This document shows, in pieces, positions 35,901 through 48,024 of a stretch of DNA of 64,000 nt; within the stretch, counting starts at the first letter, position 1; every line of letters begins with the position of its first letter. A model generated the notes under the pieces. That model searched no databases. It had not been told where the DNA came from and saw only the letters and a program-made list of their open reading frames with translations. The position numbers and the translations under genes are program-made. The stretch lies in assembly GCA_029990175.1 (NCBI GenBank), contig JARKIP010000470.1, forward strand, positions 31,719-95,718, written 5' to 3'. This DNA comes from Petunia secreta (lineage: Eukaryota > Streptophyta > Magnoliopsida > Solanales > Solanaceae).

Positions 35901-38900
35901 GTTTCGGGTTGAATCAGAAACTCATCAAAAAGTAAAGTTTATCTCTACCGATGGACCCTTTTGTCTAGAAAACTAACCTTATGCTCTTAATCATGTTCTT
36001 AACTCCACGGCCAACAACCCGAGTCTATAAAAATGCAGTTAAAAAGTTTAAGAAAACTTCTTGTATATCATGCTGGAGGTGTGGTTATCTAATTTGAGTT
36101 CCGATCGTTTAATGCTGTATGCATATGTTGGCTAACTCTTGGTTCATATTTTAACATGCAGTTGCTGCTGATGGAAATGAACCAGTGCAGATGAAGCTGC
36201 ACAAATCTCTCAGGCTTTGGTTATTGTATGTGGATTTGGAAGAGAGTCTGGGAACCTTAGAGTCAACTCGTGCAGTATATGAGAGAATTTTGGATCTGAA
36301 GATCGCTACGCCCCAAATTATAATAAACTATGCAGTACTACTGGAGGTGTGTATTTAACTCGCGATGACTATTGAGTTTCATTCTTGTCTTATCATCCTA
36401 CTGTTTTTTCACGTTCTTAAAGAAAAAAAGGAGTTCTTTGCATTTTGCATCCCCTAATGTGTGAACCGTTTCTGGTTTACGCCTTTCTTCCTTTTCTTTT
36501 TTCTTTTAAAACGCTGTTTACCAGCTAATGTATTCATTAAACAACAACAACAACAACAATGTACACAGTGAGATCCAATAAGACCGGGTCTGGGAGGGTG
36601 AGGTGTTAATGAAAGAGATAAATTTTTGAGGGGTAAAAGAATAAAAGAGATAACTTTATGAGGGGAAAATAGGGGTTGAATTATCAAAACAGCATATTGG
36701 AAGAGAGAAAATATGCGGAAAAGGAGTAAGGGACGATAGTGGGTGAAAGTGGGAAGGGAACATGAGTAACCACGGTAATCTCCACATTAAAAAGATCTCC
36801 AATAGCATATTTGTTAGATTGAAAATATACATGGGATACTAATTCATCTCTAAGATGTATGCGTTGATAACTTAACATCACTGTGAATAATTGTCCGAGA
36901 ACGTAACTTGTATTGGTAATTTAGAGCTGCTGTGACCCAACAGCTATTCAAAAATCTTCTCCCCTATAGAATACAGGTTTTTTTTCGTGATCACTTCCTC
37001 TCGTGTAAGGAGCTAAATAGCAAAGTATATTGGTTTTATTAAAGAAATACTAAGTACTTGGTTTGTCGCTTACTAAAATTCTTTTGAGTTCCCTCCCAAA
37101 GGAAAGTTGTAAACAGTTAGTATCAGATAGTATCCGTACAAATCCAAGTAGTGGGCAATGCCCTTACGCTGTGCGATGCTGTTGTAATGTCTGTTTACAG
37201 CGTAAATCCTTCCACACTTACTTTCATGGCTTGGAAATCTGTATTATTACCGCCTTCCAATCTAGAAGTAGCCCTTTGTATGGTTAGTGACTATTTGCTG
37301 GATGGTTTCACGATTTTTGCTGGTCTTGACTGCTGTTTTTCATCCTCCCTCCCTTTGTTCCCCCTTTTTATTGATAACAACATCCATATTTTTATCCATC
37401 ACAGCATGACTCTTCTTTGATTTTACAAAGAAATTAAAAGATTATGATGTAAATCTTAAAAAATAAAAGGGGAAGGGGAAAATAAAAGAAATGGTGCATA
37501 CGTTAGAGGTACAAATGCAAAGAACTCAAGAAAAGGGTATTGGAGATTTTGTTATCTGGTGCAATTGGATTTAACCTAATATTTGTTTTTCATTTTGTCT
37601 AGGATCATAAGTACTTTGAGGATGCTTTCAAGGTTTATGAGAGGGGTGTGAAGATTTTCAAGTACCCACATGTAAAGGATATATGGGTTACCTATCTTTC
37701 CAAATTTGTGAGGAGATATGGGAAGTCAAAGTTGGAACGCGCGAGAGAGCTATTTGAGCATGCCGTGGAAGAGGTATGTATATGACATTCCCATTTGTCT
37801 TTAGTCAACAAATACATCATCGGTTTGCTTATAAATTTGAACTGTAACATCGTTTTTTCATATGCTCTGAGGAGGTAAGTTTGTCGAAAGTCATTATTGG
37901 AATTTAATGATTCATTGTTTTAATTGGTATGTTTGGTTCTCAACTTATGTTTCAAAATCTCTCAGTTATTATTTTTTCTCCATCTCCCTTGATGAATATG
38001 TCTAGATGGTACCATCACTTTGATAGTGAGACATTAGCTTCTCATTAGTAATATCATATGCTTAAGCATTTTGCATGGAATAAGGGCACCTGTCATTTAG
38101 CTAGATTTATTGTAGCGACGGATTCAAACTGATGGAAGAAATCATTGGATACCCATGATGGTATGAGCCACCTGCTTTCCTTAAAAAAAGGAGAGAATTA
38201 TCAGGGAAAATCCATTCTTCAACTACTTTCCGAATCATCTTTTGGCATTCCTCATTCTCTTTTTTATATAAAAGTTATTCATACCTGATAAGGGCGTCAA
38301 CAAGTGTAGAACTCTCCTTGACTCTTTCTTTCCTTATTTATTTATTTATTTATTTATTTTTTTGCAGTACGCTGTGCTTCTTGATATTTTTCCCTTTAGG
38401 TTTAGTTTGACCTCTTTTCTTATTCTCCATGCTTCTTATGTTTATATTGGCTGCACAGTAATTAATCATGCAGCTTCATCTAGTTGCCTTTAATTTGCTA
38501 ATATTACACAAGCTTGTTACTCTAGAATCCTTTTGCGTGCCCATCTCTTGGATAATAATTGCACTTCTGGATTACTGGAGAAATTTCACTTTATGCTGTT
38601 AGTAAACTTATTTAATGTCTAACTGCCTCTTATCTGCATGCTTGTATCGTAAAGCATATTTCATACATTCTTTATGTCTAGGTATGATTTGATACTCACC
38701 AGGTAATGTCTCCATTTCAATGTCCACCAGGCCCCTGCTGATGCTGTGAAGCCATTATATCTTCAATATGCTAAATTAGAGGAAGACTATGGTCTTGCCA
38801 AGCGGGCCATGAGGGTTTATGATCAAGCTACAAAAGCTGTTCCAGCAAATGAGAAATTGAGCATGTACGAGATTTACATAGCCCGTGCTGCTGAAATATT

Positions 38901-41900
38901 TGGTGTTCCAAAAACAAGGGAGATTTATGAGCAAGCAATTGAATCTGGGCTTCCAGACAAGGATGTGAAAGTGATGTGCTTAAAGTATGCTGAACTTGAG
39001 AAGAGCCTAGGAGAGATTGATCGTGCTCGTGCACTTTACAAGCACTCATCACAATTCGCAGACCCTAGATCTGACCCTGATTTCTGGAACAAGTGGAATG
39101 ACTTTGAGGTCCAGCATGGAAATGAGGATACCTTCCGCGAGATGCGTCGTGTGAAGAGGAGTGTAGAAGCAAGCTTCAGCCAGGTATGAAATGTTAACTT
39201 AATCATTGAGTGTTTTTTTTTTTTTTAAAAAAACATATATGTCCTTTAAGTAAATTAGAGCGCACACCAGTATTTTCTACAAAAAATTAGGACCATAGAG
39301 TACCTGAGGCAACAAAAAAGTTGAATGAGAAATTGTTTTCACACTTTATGACTTCTACGAGGGGGCGAGCCTTGGATAAGAAGGATTGATATGGTCAGAT
39401 GAACAAAGAACAATGTTACTACTAGCTTTATCAGAATAAAGTAGTAGCTTTGCAATGTGTATTATCCAACATGACTTATAATTAACTTCGGCAAATGACA
39501 ACCTAACTTCTGGTTAGAATTGGAAATTTTTCTTTTCATCTTGATGAGGAGACTGCGAAACCTTTTGTATCTGAACTACTTACGTTTTATGCCAGGGATT
39601 TTAAAAAATAGGAAAAATGCATAACCCTATTAGTATAAGAACTACTACAGTATAATTTAACCTTTTGGTATATGACCTCTCTTGGACTTGATATGATAGG
39701 TCAATCAAATCGTCATCTCAAACTAGCGAATATATTATATGGATCCTCCATATACATTCCGTTATACTCTGGTCCACTATCCAAAAATGCTTAAATAATT
39801 TGTCTTCTAAGGCGAATTTAGGATTCTCTAGGTCTCCACCCTTATGTGACATACCAAATTAATAGGACTTCTGACAAGTGACAAGTACCAGTTCTAATGG
39901 AACTATGAAACTATATCGACAAAATTTATTCTCAGCTTGTTGGTATCACCCATGTTCATTATTTGCTTCCATTGTATATTTACCTGAGCTAAGTATACTT
40001 TACCGAGAGGCTTTAGGTCTTCTGAAACGACTCATTTTTATGTGGGTTGAGGTTTTACCTCCTTTCCTTGTAGCACTTTAAATTGTCAGATGTCGCATTA
40101 ACATATCAGGGTATCTGGAGATACGTAGAACATGGCCGGACCTTTATTTTCTTTCTTGATAAATACATGGCCGGACTTTCTTAGGTGACCTCCTTGCATT
40201 TATCCTCACAGTGTTCTCTTGTATTCTCTTGTTGATTTGATTTGTAGTCATTCTTGTACGGTCACATATCCTGTTAGTGTTCGTATTTGTGAGACTCCTA
40301 TTGCAAATATGTTGACTTTTGAGACCCGACATTCATTCCTTTTGGCTTATAAGATGTCGCATCCCCTAACAGTGTGGACTCTATACCATATTATTGAATA
40401 TGCTTTTCACTTTATTAGTTATCTTCTTATCGCATAGTGCTCTTCTAGTTCTTCATTTGAATTATCCTATTTTAGTTCTATACGGTTAATTTTCATCTAT
40501 CATTGCATTCTCTTGGAAGAACGAGCCTAGATATTTCAATAGCCTGACCTATCAAAAAAATATTTAAGTATTTGTAATTACCACAATCCTGCCTTAATCT
40601 TCGTTCTTCTTCTTGGAGATAAACTTGCAGTGCTTCTATCTTGTCTTCTATCCCTTGCTCTCTGTGTTAGGATTTCTTTCTTGAAAAGGATCGAGTCACA
40701 GGATGATGAACAAGAAAATCTCAATCTATTAACCTCAAGTTTCCTGCTTTCGACTTTCCTGCGCCTTTATTTGGATTCTTATGTCAACCTATTTTGAATC
40801 ACACTTGAGCTCGTTGAAGGGAGATTGAAACGTTAGAGTTCAGTGGAAGAGAGAACTCTGATCTCGTTCTTTTGGTTGAAATAATATGTAGGTTTTCATT
40901 CCTCCGATTCCCCCTTTAAATGGGGATCATTACAGCAATAAATAGTCTAATCCCTAATAAACTAGGAAACACTAATCCTATTCTATAATAATAGAAATCC
41001 TAATCCTATTCTTTTGATGAAGAATAAAAATCCTAATCCTTAAGGAACTCGGAAACATAAATCATTTTCTAAAATAGCAAAACTAAAAGCTATTAATAAA
41101 GTGCTTAATTTAATTGGCTCCCTTCGCGCATACGTCTTGCCCACGATGGCATCCACAACACCCTGTGGTGCTAGCCTACTCTAGATCTAGTTTTTGGTTG
41201 ACATCCTTGCTACTTTTGTCAATAACACAATATTATATGCTATTATGTTATGCTATTGGTTAGTTCATCCATAAGTAGGGTAAACAAGTATGTGCTTAAG
41301 GCAGATCCTTGTCTAAAACTAACTCTTTTCTTTCTCCTCCACTGGTCTCACATTTGTGGCGTTCCTGTTGTACATATCTTCCTAAATACTATTATTAAAA
41401 AAACATATCTTCCTAAACACTACCTCTTATATAAAGTCTCATGGACCTGATATTATATTTTTTTAAATGGTTTGGTGTGATTCGTCTTCAACATTTGTGC
41501 ATTTCTTGTAAGTTTTGATGGACCTTACTGAAAACTGCATTGTATAACTGCAGACACCAATTATCATACCCGAGTATCTTATGCAAAAGGATCAGATGCA
41601 GACCCTTGAGGAAGCAAAGGATGTGTTGAAAAAAGCTGGTGTTGCTGATGATGAGATGGCAGCTCTTGAGAGGCAGTTAGTGCCCCCTGAAAATGATACA
41701 AAGGGCAAAGAACAGAGTCGGGTAGTTGGATTTGTAAGTGCAGGAGTAGTTGAGTCGAATGGACAGAAAGTCACAGCAAACAATGAAGATATTGAGCTTC
41801 CTGAAGAAAGTGATTCTGAAGAGGATGAGAAGGTTGAGATTGCACAGAAGGATGTCCCTGCAGCGGTGTTTGGAGGTTTAATCCGCAAGAGGGAAGAAGG

Positions 41901-41997
41901 TGATGAAGCTGAGGATGGTTCTAATGCCAAGAACGCAGATAGTGATGGTCATCTTGGCGCTCTAGAAAGAATAAAACGGAGGAGACAAGTCTCTTAG
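32979..41997 (+). CDS. SYF1: Pre-mRNA-splicing factor SYF1/XAB2 homolog (five exons, 939 aa)
   Basis: HAT/TPR-repeat protein of the Prp19-associated (NTC) spliceosome complex, acting in the nucleus. Exons joined by GT-AG sites in consistent phase: 32979-34545, 36162-36346, 37603-37773, 38731-39183, 41554-41997; 2820 nt including TAG. HAT repeats run through most of the protein, for example NPFSLKLWWRYLVARAGSP and AFSKLYENHKDIANARVIF, with Trp-x-x-Tyr and Ala-Arg-x-(I/L)-(F/Y) helices. An acidic stretch (DSDVEDEQSNGEVGTDEDVD) divides N- and C-terminal arrays; a second acidic region and a basic ERIKRRRQVS close the protein. Length agrees with the roughly 850-920 residues of the family. The first ATG, MTETLNPIPKE, is chosen since it opens the frame; a second Met lies at residue 26. 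Introns total about 6 kb and hold only repeat debris. This gene appears intact. Confidence 0.95.
36540..36602 (-). mobile_element. TS-type SINE 3' fragment in SYF1 intron 2
   Basis: On + an (ACA)n tract at about 36541-36560 is followed by AGATCCAATAAGACCGGGTC and TGGGAGGG. In reverse this is a SINE 3' part with a (TTG)n tail as in the Solanaceae TS family. It is short and diverged. Confidence 0.4.
39184..41553 (+). other. SYF1 intron 4, 2.37 kb
   Basis: The longest intron of the gene. It contains a T/A homopolymer at the 5' end and, at about 40900-41110, a stretch with serial AATCCTA motifs (AATCCTAATCCTATTCT) that resembles LTR sequence; no ends or target duplications were defined. No ORF supported. 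Confidence 0.4.
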
Positions 41998-44900
41998 GGG
42001 TTGTTTTATATTCTTCTGCTTCTCTAGTTGGAATCTAAATTTTGACCTAATAGTAGGTGCAATCGTAATTCTATAGATCTGAGTTAGTTTGTTGTAACTT
42101 GGATTTGCCCATAGAGGTTGTGTATATCACTTGTTATTCAATGTATTATGTACCCTTCTGTTCATCTCAAAAGTGGAGTTAAAAGAGTGTTACACTGCGA
42201 GAATGCATCACTTTGTGCTTAGTGTACTATATTTATTAACCATTCTCTTTATGGCAAGTCCAATTTTTTGCATTAGTTTTTCGAGAAAAAAGATTGTGTG
42301 ATTACTTTAGGTGGATTTGTTGCCTGGCTTAGAAGCTGTAGCTGAAGGTCTGTCCTATCTTCGAGTCTAGCACTTTGCCATATCCAAAGTTGTTATCCTT
42401 GTTATATTGGGTTCTCTTACTCTAGCTATCATCTTAACAGCCCGGCCGGTGACACATGATGTAACCTATTTATTATCACTTGTTTCCAGGAGATGAAGAT
42501 TGCCTCTTGGCTGGGAAACAAGAAGTGCTTTCAGAGGGGAGAAGATCCATTATTTGACTCCATATGTAATAAGCTCTCAAGTGCATTGGGCAATCATACA
42601 TGGAGTTGAGCTGTAGATATATAATCCGTGCTGTTACGAGAAATTTTACTTTTCGCCTCACACGAGACACAAAGATGTACATACTTGTTTATGTACCACA
42701 ATTGGTGGACTCAAAATCTTACACTTTGGGTCGACGCACTCTAAAAAGGAAAAAATTAAGGAAACCTCACAAAACTTCTATCAGCTGTGTGCTTGCACCG
42801 AGTAAAAATGTTAAGGTGTTATGATAAAGATTCTGGTTGAACTGAACTTGAACGAGAAGTGGCTCAAAAGAGTACGATTTGCTTCCGTTTTAACACGGCC
42901 CAACATTCTGTCAAGTCAAAGGAGTACTTTAATAATGGGTACACAATTTTTTTTAAAATCCTCTTTGACAATATAATTTTTTGACAAAGGAACACTAGTT
43001 CTATTGGCTCTAAACCCAAATTCTTCTTAGCAACCGAGTCGATGTCAAAGAACTTGAGGGAAAGGGTAGTCTGCAAAGCAGCTGGTTGAAGCATGGCAAG
43101 GGTGCGGTCGGAAAATTAGGGTGTTTTGAGCAGGTTGTAACACTCTCCTTCAACTATTGTTGTAACATCCTCGGCGCAAGTACTCCCCAGTATGCTCGGA
43201 CTTGATATTAGAATTGCAGAGAGTGATGCATAGACCAGGTGAGTAGGGATGCAGCTCCATGGACCATATCACACCCTTCTCATTACGTGACACTCTTGTG
43301 TACATCCCGGAAGCAGGACCTTCTTTTTCCTTTGACCAGAGGGTCCTCAAAAGGGATTCAGTTGAAACCCTTGATTATGCATAAATCTGCCCCCCTTTAG
43401 ACGGTAGTGTTCACCAACTTTTTTACTGGCTGTCTATCGTCAATTCAGTACATGTATCAGGTATATCTGTCCATCAAGGCATATGTCAATCACTTCTTTT
43501 CACTGTACTCAACATATCATCGTCTACCTTCGACTGCCTTATAGTGCCTCATTTTTCTTCTAACGCTTCAATTGCACTGTCATCGGATGTACAAGGTTTG
43601 GGTTGTTCATTGTAACTTGGCTGAGTATCATCCAATCCTCTGTTTCATTTGGAGTGACATCAAATGGCAAACAGAATTACAACCAAAAGTATCACCTCCA
43701 CCCTTCCCAACCAGTCCCCACCTTCTTCTTGTTCTTAATTTTTCTTTTCTTTCTGTTTTCCTGGGAAGTGTTCTTTAATAGGTTTCTGCATATGAATTTT
43801 ATCTCGCATTGTGTAAACTAGCATCAAATGCAACTGTTATTATTAACACCCGTTATTGTCTTTTTTCAGAAACACACAAAATATACTCAACGTACTCCTT
43901 AATCTTGTGGCATATCTATAAACATAAACATGCGAAAATGTCATTACAGGTAAAAGTTATAAGAACTTCCATCACATAAGTGTTGGACATACTAGCACGG
44001 GAAGTAAGACGCATGAATTAAACTAGATTTCTCAAAATGAGACATGGATGGGCGGATTTTTTTTTTTGAAACATTTGTCTTTGGGACAAAAAGGACAAAG
44101 TTTGCCTTCCCATTAAACAAACTACTCGCCACTATGTCTCTGATTGTACAAACTGAATCTCGTGACCTCCTGACCTGACGTTCACAAACTCGTGATGTTA
44201 CTGCTTCCTGACATTCACAAACTATCTCGTCATGTTACTACTTACTAAAAATGCTAAGCACAATTTTTTTTTGGGAGAAAAAGAAACTAGGAGAAAAGAT
44301 ATATAGGCAGTAAATTCGCTGCAATTTGTCCAATACAAATAGTATTCGATACCCCTTCAGCCATTAATACAAATTCTTTTCCCTAGCTTGGATAAATTAT
44401 GTATACTATGGACATTAAAATCTCTCTCGTACCCTTTTTTTTCTTATTTACTTTATTTCTTTTGGATAAATATTGGCTATTTTATAGTCTCTCTGGAATT
44501 CAACTGAAGCCTGCAACTGCATGTGTGTATTGAAGGGGAATTCAATTGAACCCTTCTCCAAGAAACTGTACCGCACAAATAAGGTAAAATCAAATTTGTT
44601 TGGTTATATGCATACTACTATTGAACACTCTTGACACAAGTAATTTAAATATACTAGTATAGTGATAAAAGGTGTTTCATGAGTCCAAAGCTCCTCCAAT
44701 TTTTTAAACCCCTCCCGTCAATTTCTGGGTCCGCCATTGGTTCCGTATCGTAAATCAGGCCTTTGGCCTTATTTTTTTCAAATAATATTTGAGGATTCTC
44801 TTCCTATGTTAATTTTCTCTGGTGTCAAGTGTCAACATTAAAAAAAAAAAAAAACAAACTCCATATTTCCACACCACAAGAAATTAAAGATGAAAAACCA

Positions 44901-45067
44901 CAATGTTTCGAAGACACTATAACAGAACTAATTATCACTTAATCTTATCTAAGTTAACCAAAGACATGAAGACAAAAATAATTTACAATACAACAAAAGA
45001 AAAGTTAAAATTGCGACATGCAAATGCATAATAATAAGTACTAGTGCTAGATAGTAAAGCTAGCTCA
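41998..45067. other. SYF1 3' UTR and intergenic DNA
   Basis: After the SYF1 stop the first few hundred bases should be 3' UTR. The rest is AT-rich. On -, 43350-42864 keeps protein-like but interrupted frames (for example GVIWSMELHPYSPGLCITL) that I cannot assign, possibly repeat-derived. No other gene is supported. Confidence 0.35.
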
Positions 45068-45268
45068 TTAATGCAAAAGAAGATTATTGATTACATAGAA
45101 AGTAAGGCACAAGCCAAAAGAAGTAGCCGGAGCAAAACCGGCGCCGGTGACCATCGCCGGAGTAGGTGCAATATTGTCCTCCGAGTCCAAGTCTTGAGCC
45201 ACTACCATCTTCAAACAAACAATTATAACCAGAACAAGAGAAATATAGAAAACCTTAAGCTGAGCCAT
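45068..45268 (-). CDS. Arabinogalactan-peptide-like GPI-anchored protein, 66 aa
   Basis: Start ATG 45268 is chosen over an upstream in-frame ATG at 45280 since MAQLKVFYISLVLVIIVCL is a typical signal peptide beginning. Cleavage would fall after VVA, leaving QDLDSEDNIAPTPAMVTGAG. The core has AP/TP/AP dipeptides expected to be hydroxylated and glycosylated, and the tail (SFGLCLTFYVINNLLLH) is a hydrophobic GPI-anchor signal. This three-part layout is that of plant arabinogalactan peptides of the plasma membrane and wall. Only three or four Pro sites are present, so glycosylation would be light. Upstream, a TATA box lies at 45388-45395. It is isolated between SYF1 and a copia element. Confidence 0.7.
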   Translation of the reverse strand: MAQLKVFYISLVLVIIVCLKMVVAQDLDSEDNIAPTPAMVTGAGFAPATSFGLCLTFYVINNLLLH

Positions 45269-45794
45269 TGACGTCAACATTTTCTTATGAGAAAGTAAAT
45301 ATCGAGAGGAATACTTTATGTTAAGTAATTTTTTTTCCTTTCTTTGTGGCTAGCTAGAAGGTGATGGAGTTTTGGAGAAAGGAATCAATTTATAATGAAA
45401 CAATAGTATAATGTTTGGAACTTTATTGTTGAGTGATATTTCAGAGTGACAACAAATTAAAGAGGTATATATTCTATTTTTGCATGTATGCCATATGGCT
45501 CGGAGGATACTTGTTGAGAGAGATGGGTGTCATTATATTATAGGGTAAGGCTCGACACGTTTGTTGAATGATGAAATTTGAATTTATGCTCCCATTCCCT
45601 TTCATTATTCTTCACAATAGGAACCTATTCCTAATATGAAAGTTGTTCAAATTTTGTTAGTTTGTATTGTATCCTTCTCTACCTTCATAACTGATGGGAG
45701 TATATATTAAATGCCTTTCATGGACTACTTCACGCCCATGTTACTCAATTTTAGTTCATTGGGAATCTCTGTAATGTTATAAGTTGTACTATAT
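45269..45794. other. Promoter and spacer upstream of the arabinogalactan-peptide-like gene
   Basis: AT-rich, without other coding potential; bounded on the right by the copia target duplication GTTTT (45795-45799). Confidence 0.4.
45388..45395 (-). promoter_or_regulatory. TATA box of the arabinogalactan-peptide-like gene
   Basis: On - reads TTATAAAT, about 120 bases before the ATG at 45268, at a spacing usual for a plant promoter with a short leader. Confidence 0.45.
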
Positions 45795-45799
45795 GTTTT

Positions 45800-46139
45800 T
45801 ATGAAATTCTACAGCTTGATCCTCAGCTCTTCAGCTAGGAAGAGATCAGCTAAGAAACGAGCTAAGAACTGAGCTAAGATATTAGAGAGAGAAAGTGCAA
45901 ATTGTAGAAATGAGGAGTTAGTTCATACATTGCTTACTCCCTAAGCTTTATACATCCAACTAATCCAATCTAATTGAAAATATCTAACTCACAAAAATAT
46001 CTTAACTAACTAACTAACTAATCCTAGTCAGCATCTTACTCAACTAATCTGTACAATAACACACAAGCCCCAAGCTCCACTCTGCATTGCACTGTATTCT
46101 AACTGTGCTAAGATGCATATGTATATTCATGTTTCTATA
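45800..46139 (-). repeat. Copia 3' LTR
   Basis: 340 bp; contains an (ACTA)n run near 46005-46021. The pol reading frame stops inside it, at 46127-46129. Confidence 0.93.
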
Positions 46140-48024
46140 CTCCCCCTCAAGCTGGTAGGTGCAAAAATATTCAGCACTCCCAGCTTGGACACCAAATACT
46201 CATGCTGTGCTCTTGGCAGTGCCTTTGTCAGTATGTCTGCCTGTTGTTCTTTTGTTCCAATGTGCCCTGTCAGTACCATTCCCTGTTGAATCTTTTCTCT
46301 AATAAAGTGGCAGTCAATTTCAATATGCTTTGTCCTCTCATGGAACACAGGATTGACTGCTATCTGTAGAGCTGCCTTGTTATCACAGAACAGATGCATA
46401 GGCAACTCTACTTTTTCTCCCAGTTCTCTGAACAGTCTTGTGATCCAAATCAGTTCTGACATAGTAGAGGCCATGCTCCTGTATTCTGCTTCAGCTGAGC
46501 TCCTTGATATAGTGTTTTGTTTCTTGGACTTCCATGACACCAGTGTGCTTCCATGCTTCACAATGAACCCTGTAACTGATCTCCTTGTGTTGGGGCATGA
46601 TGCCCTGTCTGCATCACAATAAGCTACTAGTTTCTTGTTCTTCTCATTGCTCATCAGAATTCCCATCCTAGGTGCTCTCTTTACATACCTTACTATCCTC
46701 AGTGCTGCTTCCCAATGTGATTTCTTGGGCTGCTGCATGAACTGGCTTAATGTTTGGACAGCAAAAGCTATGTCCAGTCTGGTTAATGTCAAGTACAATA
46801 GCTTTCCAATCAGTCTCTGATATTGTCCCTTGTCTTCCAGCAAATTATCACCTTCAACCCCCATAAGTTCATCCAGCTCTCTTGTTGTGAACTTCTGATT
46901 ACTGTCCAATGGAGTCCAGGCAGGCTTGGCTCCACTCAGTCCTAAATCTGATATCAACTCCAGGGCATACTTCCTCTGGCTGATTAGGATTCCTTTGCTT
47001 GATCTGCTGAACTCAATGCCTAGAAAAAACTTCAGTTCTCCAAGATCTTTAATCTTAAAAGCCCTTTGTAAACCAGCCTTGGTCCCTTCTAGTAAGCTAG
47101 CATCATTACCTGTTATAAGCATGTCATCCACATATATCAGGATGATGACAATGCTTCTTCCTTGCCTTTTGGTAAACAGAGAGTAGTCTAGATGACTCTG
47201 CACAAATCCTTGCTTGAGCAAGCCTTCTGTCAACTTCAAGTTCCACTTCTGCTTGCCTGTTTCAGTCCATATAGGGATTTGATAAGTCTGCACACAGGTC
47301 CTCCAACCTTTGTTTTGGACTCCCCCTGACTTGCAAATCCCTCAGGTAGCTGCATATAGACCTCATCATACAAATCTCCTTGCAAGAAGGCATTGTAGAC
47401 ATCCATTTGATGTATTTGCCAGTGCTCAGCTGCTGCAATAGATATTACTGCCCTGACAGTGGCTATTTTGACCACTGGAGAAAAGGTCTCATGATAATCC
47501 AACCCCTCCTTCTGGCTGTATCCTTTTGCAACTAGCCTAGCCTTGAACCTTTCAATTGTTCCATCTGCCTTGTGCTTTACCTTAAAAACCCACTTGCATC
47601 CTATGGGTCTCTTGCCTGGTGGTAAAGAGACTATCTCCCAAGTCTTGTTTTCTTCTAAAGCCTGTATTTCAGCTTCCATGGCTTCAATCCACCTAGGATC
47701 CTGTGAAGCTTCTTGGAATGTTCTTGGCTTTACCACTGAAGTATAAGCTGCTAGGGAAGCCTGATAGGTAGGATGCAGAGACTCATAAGTAGCATAATTG
47801 CTCATGGGATAAGATGATGTGGGGATCACTTCAGCCTGAGCTGTGATGTAGTCAGTCATCCAGCTTGGCTGCTTCCTTGGTCTAGTAGAGACTCTTTGTG
47901 GGTCTTCAATGGCCTGTACTGGAGCCTCACACACTGTGTCCTGAATAGTCTGGTCAGATTGATCAGTATTGGGGGTAATCAGTGTGATCATCTGTATCTG
48001 TGTCTGCCTGGTCAGCTGGCTCAT
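46127..48024 (-). pseudogene. Copia reverse transcriptase and RNase H
   Basis: RT begins WIEAMEAEIQALEENKTWEI and CKWVFKVKHKADGTIERFKA, then HQMDVYNAFLQGDL (first Asp), SLYGLKQA, and after a frame change at about 47240-47290 the active site IYVDDMLITG. RNase H follows with AYCDADRASCPNTRRSVTGF, SSAEAEYRSMAS and HIEIDCHFIREKI. The frame ends with TGA inside the 3' LTR, so the polypurine tract is translated. It was part of a single polyprotein with 47963-49888 before a frame change near 47965-48020. Confidence 0.92.

Noticed and set aside
43150..43350. 66-codon - strand frame with protein-like composition
   Set aside because: Neighbouring in-frame stops, no family match I can defend, no splice support.
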